7,325 nucleotides of DNA from Thermoanaerobaculales bacterium (GTDB taxonomy: Bacteria > Acidobacteriota > Thermoanaerobaculia > Thermoanaerobaculales > Sulfomarinibacteraceae), in NCBI GenBank assembly GCA_029932545.1, contig JAOZPW010000190.1:460-7784 (forward strand), in the 5' to 3' direction. Positions 6,962 to 7,325 of the stretch are shown one piece after another; position 1 is the stretch's first letter; each line of letters opens with the position of its first letter. Position numbers and translations under genes: made by a program. The notes beneath the pieces are model-generated. The model searched no databases. It was given only the letters and a program-made list of their open reading frames with translations, and had not been told where the DNA came from.

Positions 6962-7325
6962 CGGGGACACTCTTCTTCTCGATCCCGGCCCTACCACGAC
7001 GACTTGGACCAGGCTCTGCAGCAGGAGAACCTGAAGTTGGGCGTGGACTGCCACTCCATGGCGGCCGTATCCCCGCCCATCGAGAGCGACGCCGGCACCC
7101 CTCGGCCCCTCATCTGCCTGGGCAACCTGGGCGATGCCGAAGGATTGGTCTGCAAGCCCTTCCGCCGCATCACCTCCCCGCCCGAACTCGTGCTCTTCAT
7201 GCGCGACGAGTTTCGCAAGGTTTTCGCCCATGAAGATGTCGATCTGGAGGTTCCCGACATTGCCACCGCAAACCTTCCCTTCAGCGGTGGCTACATTACC
7301 CAACGTGTGGGCGGCGGACCCATGA
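6953..7325 (+). pseudogene. 5'-truncated N-formylglutamate amidohydrolase-like gene, running off the right edge
   Basis: The frame is open from just after a TAG at 6950-6952 to the window end. Family-like sequence begins abruptly at about 6986 with RPYHDDLDQAL. It continues with GVDCHSM (the DCHSM motif of the family), ICLGNLGD (matching the LGD stretch) and LPFSGGYITQRVGGGP (matching the PFxGGYI region). N-formylglutamate amidohydrolases (PF05013) hydrolyse N-formyl-amino acids such as N-formyl-L-glutamate in histidine breakdown. The N-terminal half, with its HSG-like and DxNR motifs, normally precedes this point by well over 100 residues. Here only 12 unrelated Ser/Arg-rich codons fit before the stop, and the divergent ligase gene occupies the space beyond. 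There is no plausible ribosome site at the GTG at 6953. The fragment is visibly GC-richer than the ligase (44 of 60 bases at 7081-7140). I call it a truncated gene; a short divergent family member is less likely. Confidence 0.6.

Noticed and set aside
6947..7303. Two overlapping - strand frames (to 7303 and to 7266) and a + strand frame at 7134-7325
   Set aside because: The amidohydrolase-like frame through 7325 has recognisable motifs. The others have no family resemblance and no ribosome sites.

Overview
The window carries four gene products in full, a partial gene at the left edge and a 5'-truncated gene at the right edge. It looks like ordinary bacterial chromosome, moderately GC-rich with mostly G/C third positions and strong AGGAGG-type ribosome binding sites on three genes. 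The lineage cannot be fixed from sequence alone. A soluble group 3b [NiFe] hydrogenase, a propeller-type periplasmic-sensor diguanylate cyclase and a FadD-like acyl-CoA ligase would suit an uncultured Acidobacteriota- or Desulfobacterota-like bacterium; this is inference.

Layout. (1) 1-1926, + strand: the end of a gene that is probably the hydrogenase small (delta) subunit, the complete large (alpha) subunit, and its M52-family maturation protease. Together they form the 3' end of a cytoplasmic hydrogenase operon of the Pyrococcus sulfhydrogenase type. (2) 2086-5142, + strand: a 1018-residue membrane protein with a signal peptide, about fourteen propeller blades (two seven-bladed propellers), a Y_Y_Y domain, one transmembrane helix, a short coiled coil and an apparently active GGDEF domain with an intact inhibitory site. 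(3) 5184-6833, - strand: an acyl-CoA synthetase of the AMP-binding family, convergent with the cyclase. (4) 6953-7325, + strand: the C-terminal half of an N-formylglutamate amidohydrolase-like protein that runs off the window and has no room for its N-terminal half.

How the parts relate. The protease next to the alpha subunit is expected to trim that subunit's short C-terminal tail after nickel insertion, so these two genes form a functional pair. The diguanylate cyclase, the ligase and the amidohydrolase fragment have no evident functional link with the hydrogenase or with each other.

Both spacers on the hydrogenase side carry short degenerate tandem repeats: 7 bp at 1371-1405 and 9 bp at 1956-1982. 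The spacer before the truncated amidohydrolase carries an 8-bp direct repeat and a possible rearrangement junction. I see no CRISPR, RNA gene, complete insertion sequence or convincing new system. The most noteworthy items are the truncation junction near 6985, the repeat-bearing spacers and the complete 14-blade sensor on a cyclase.
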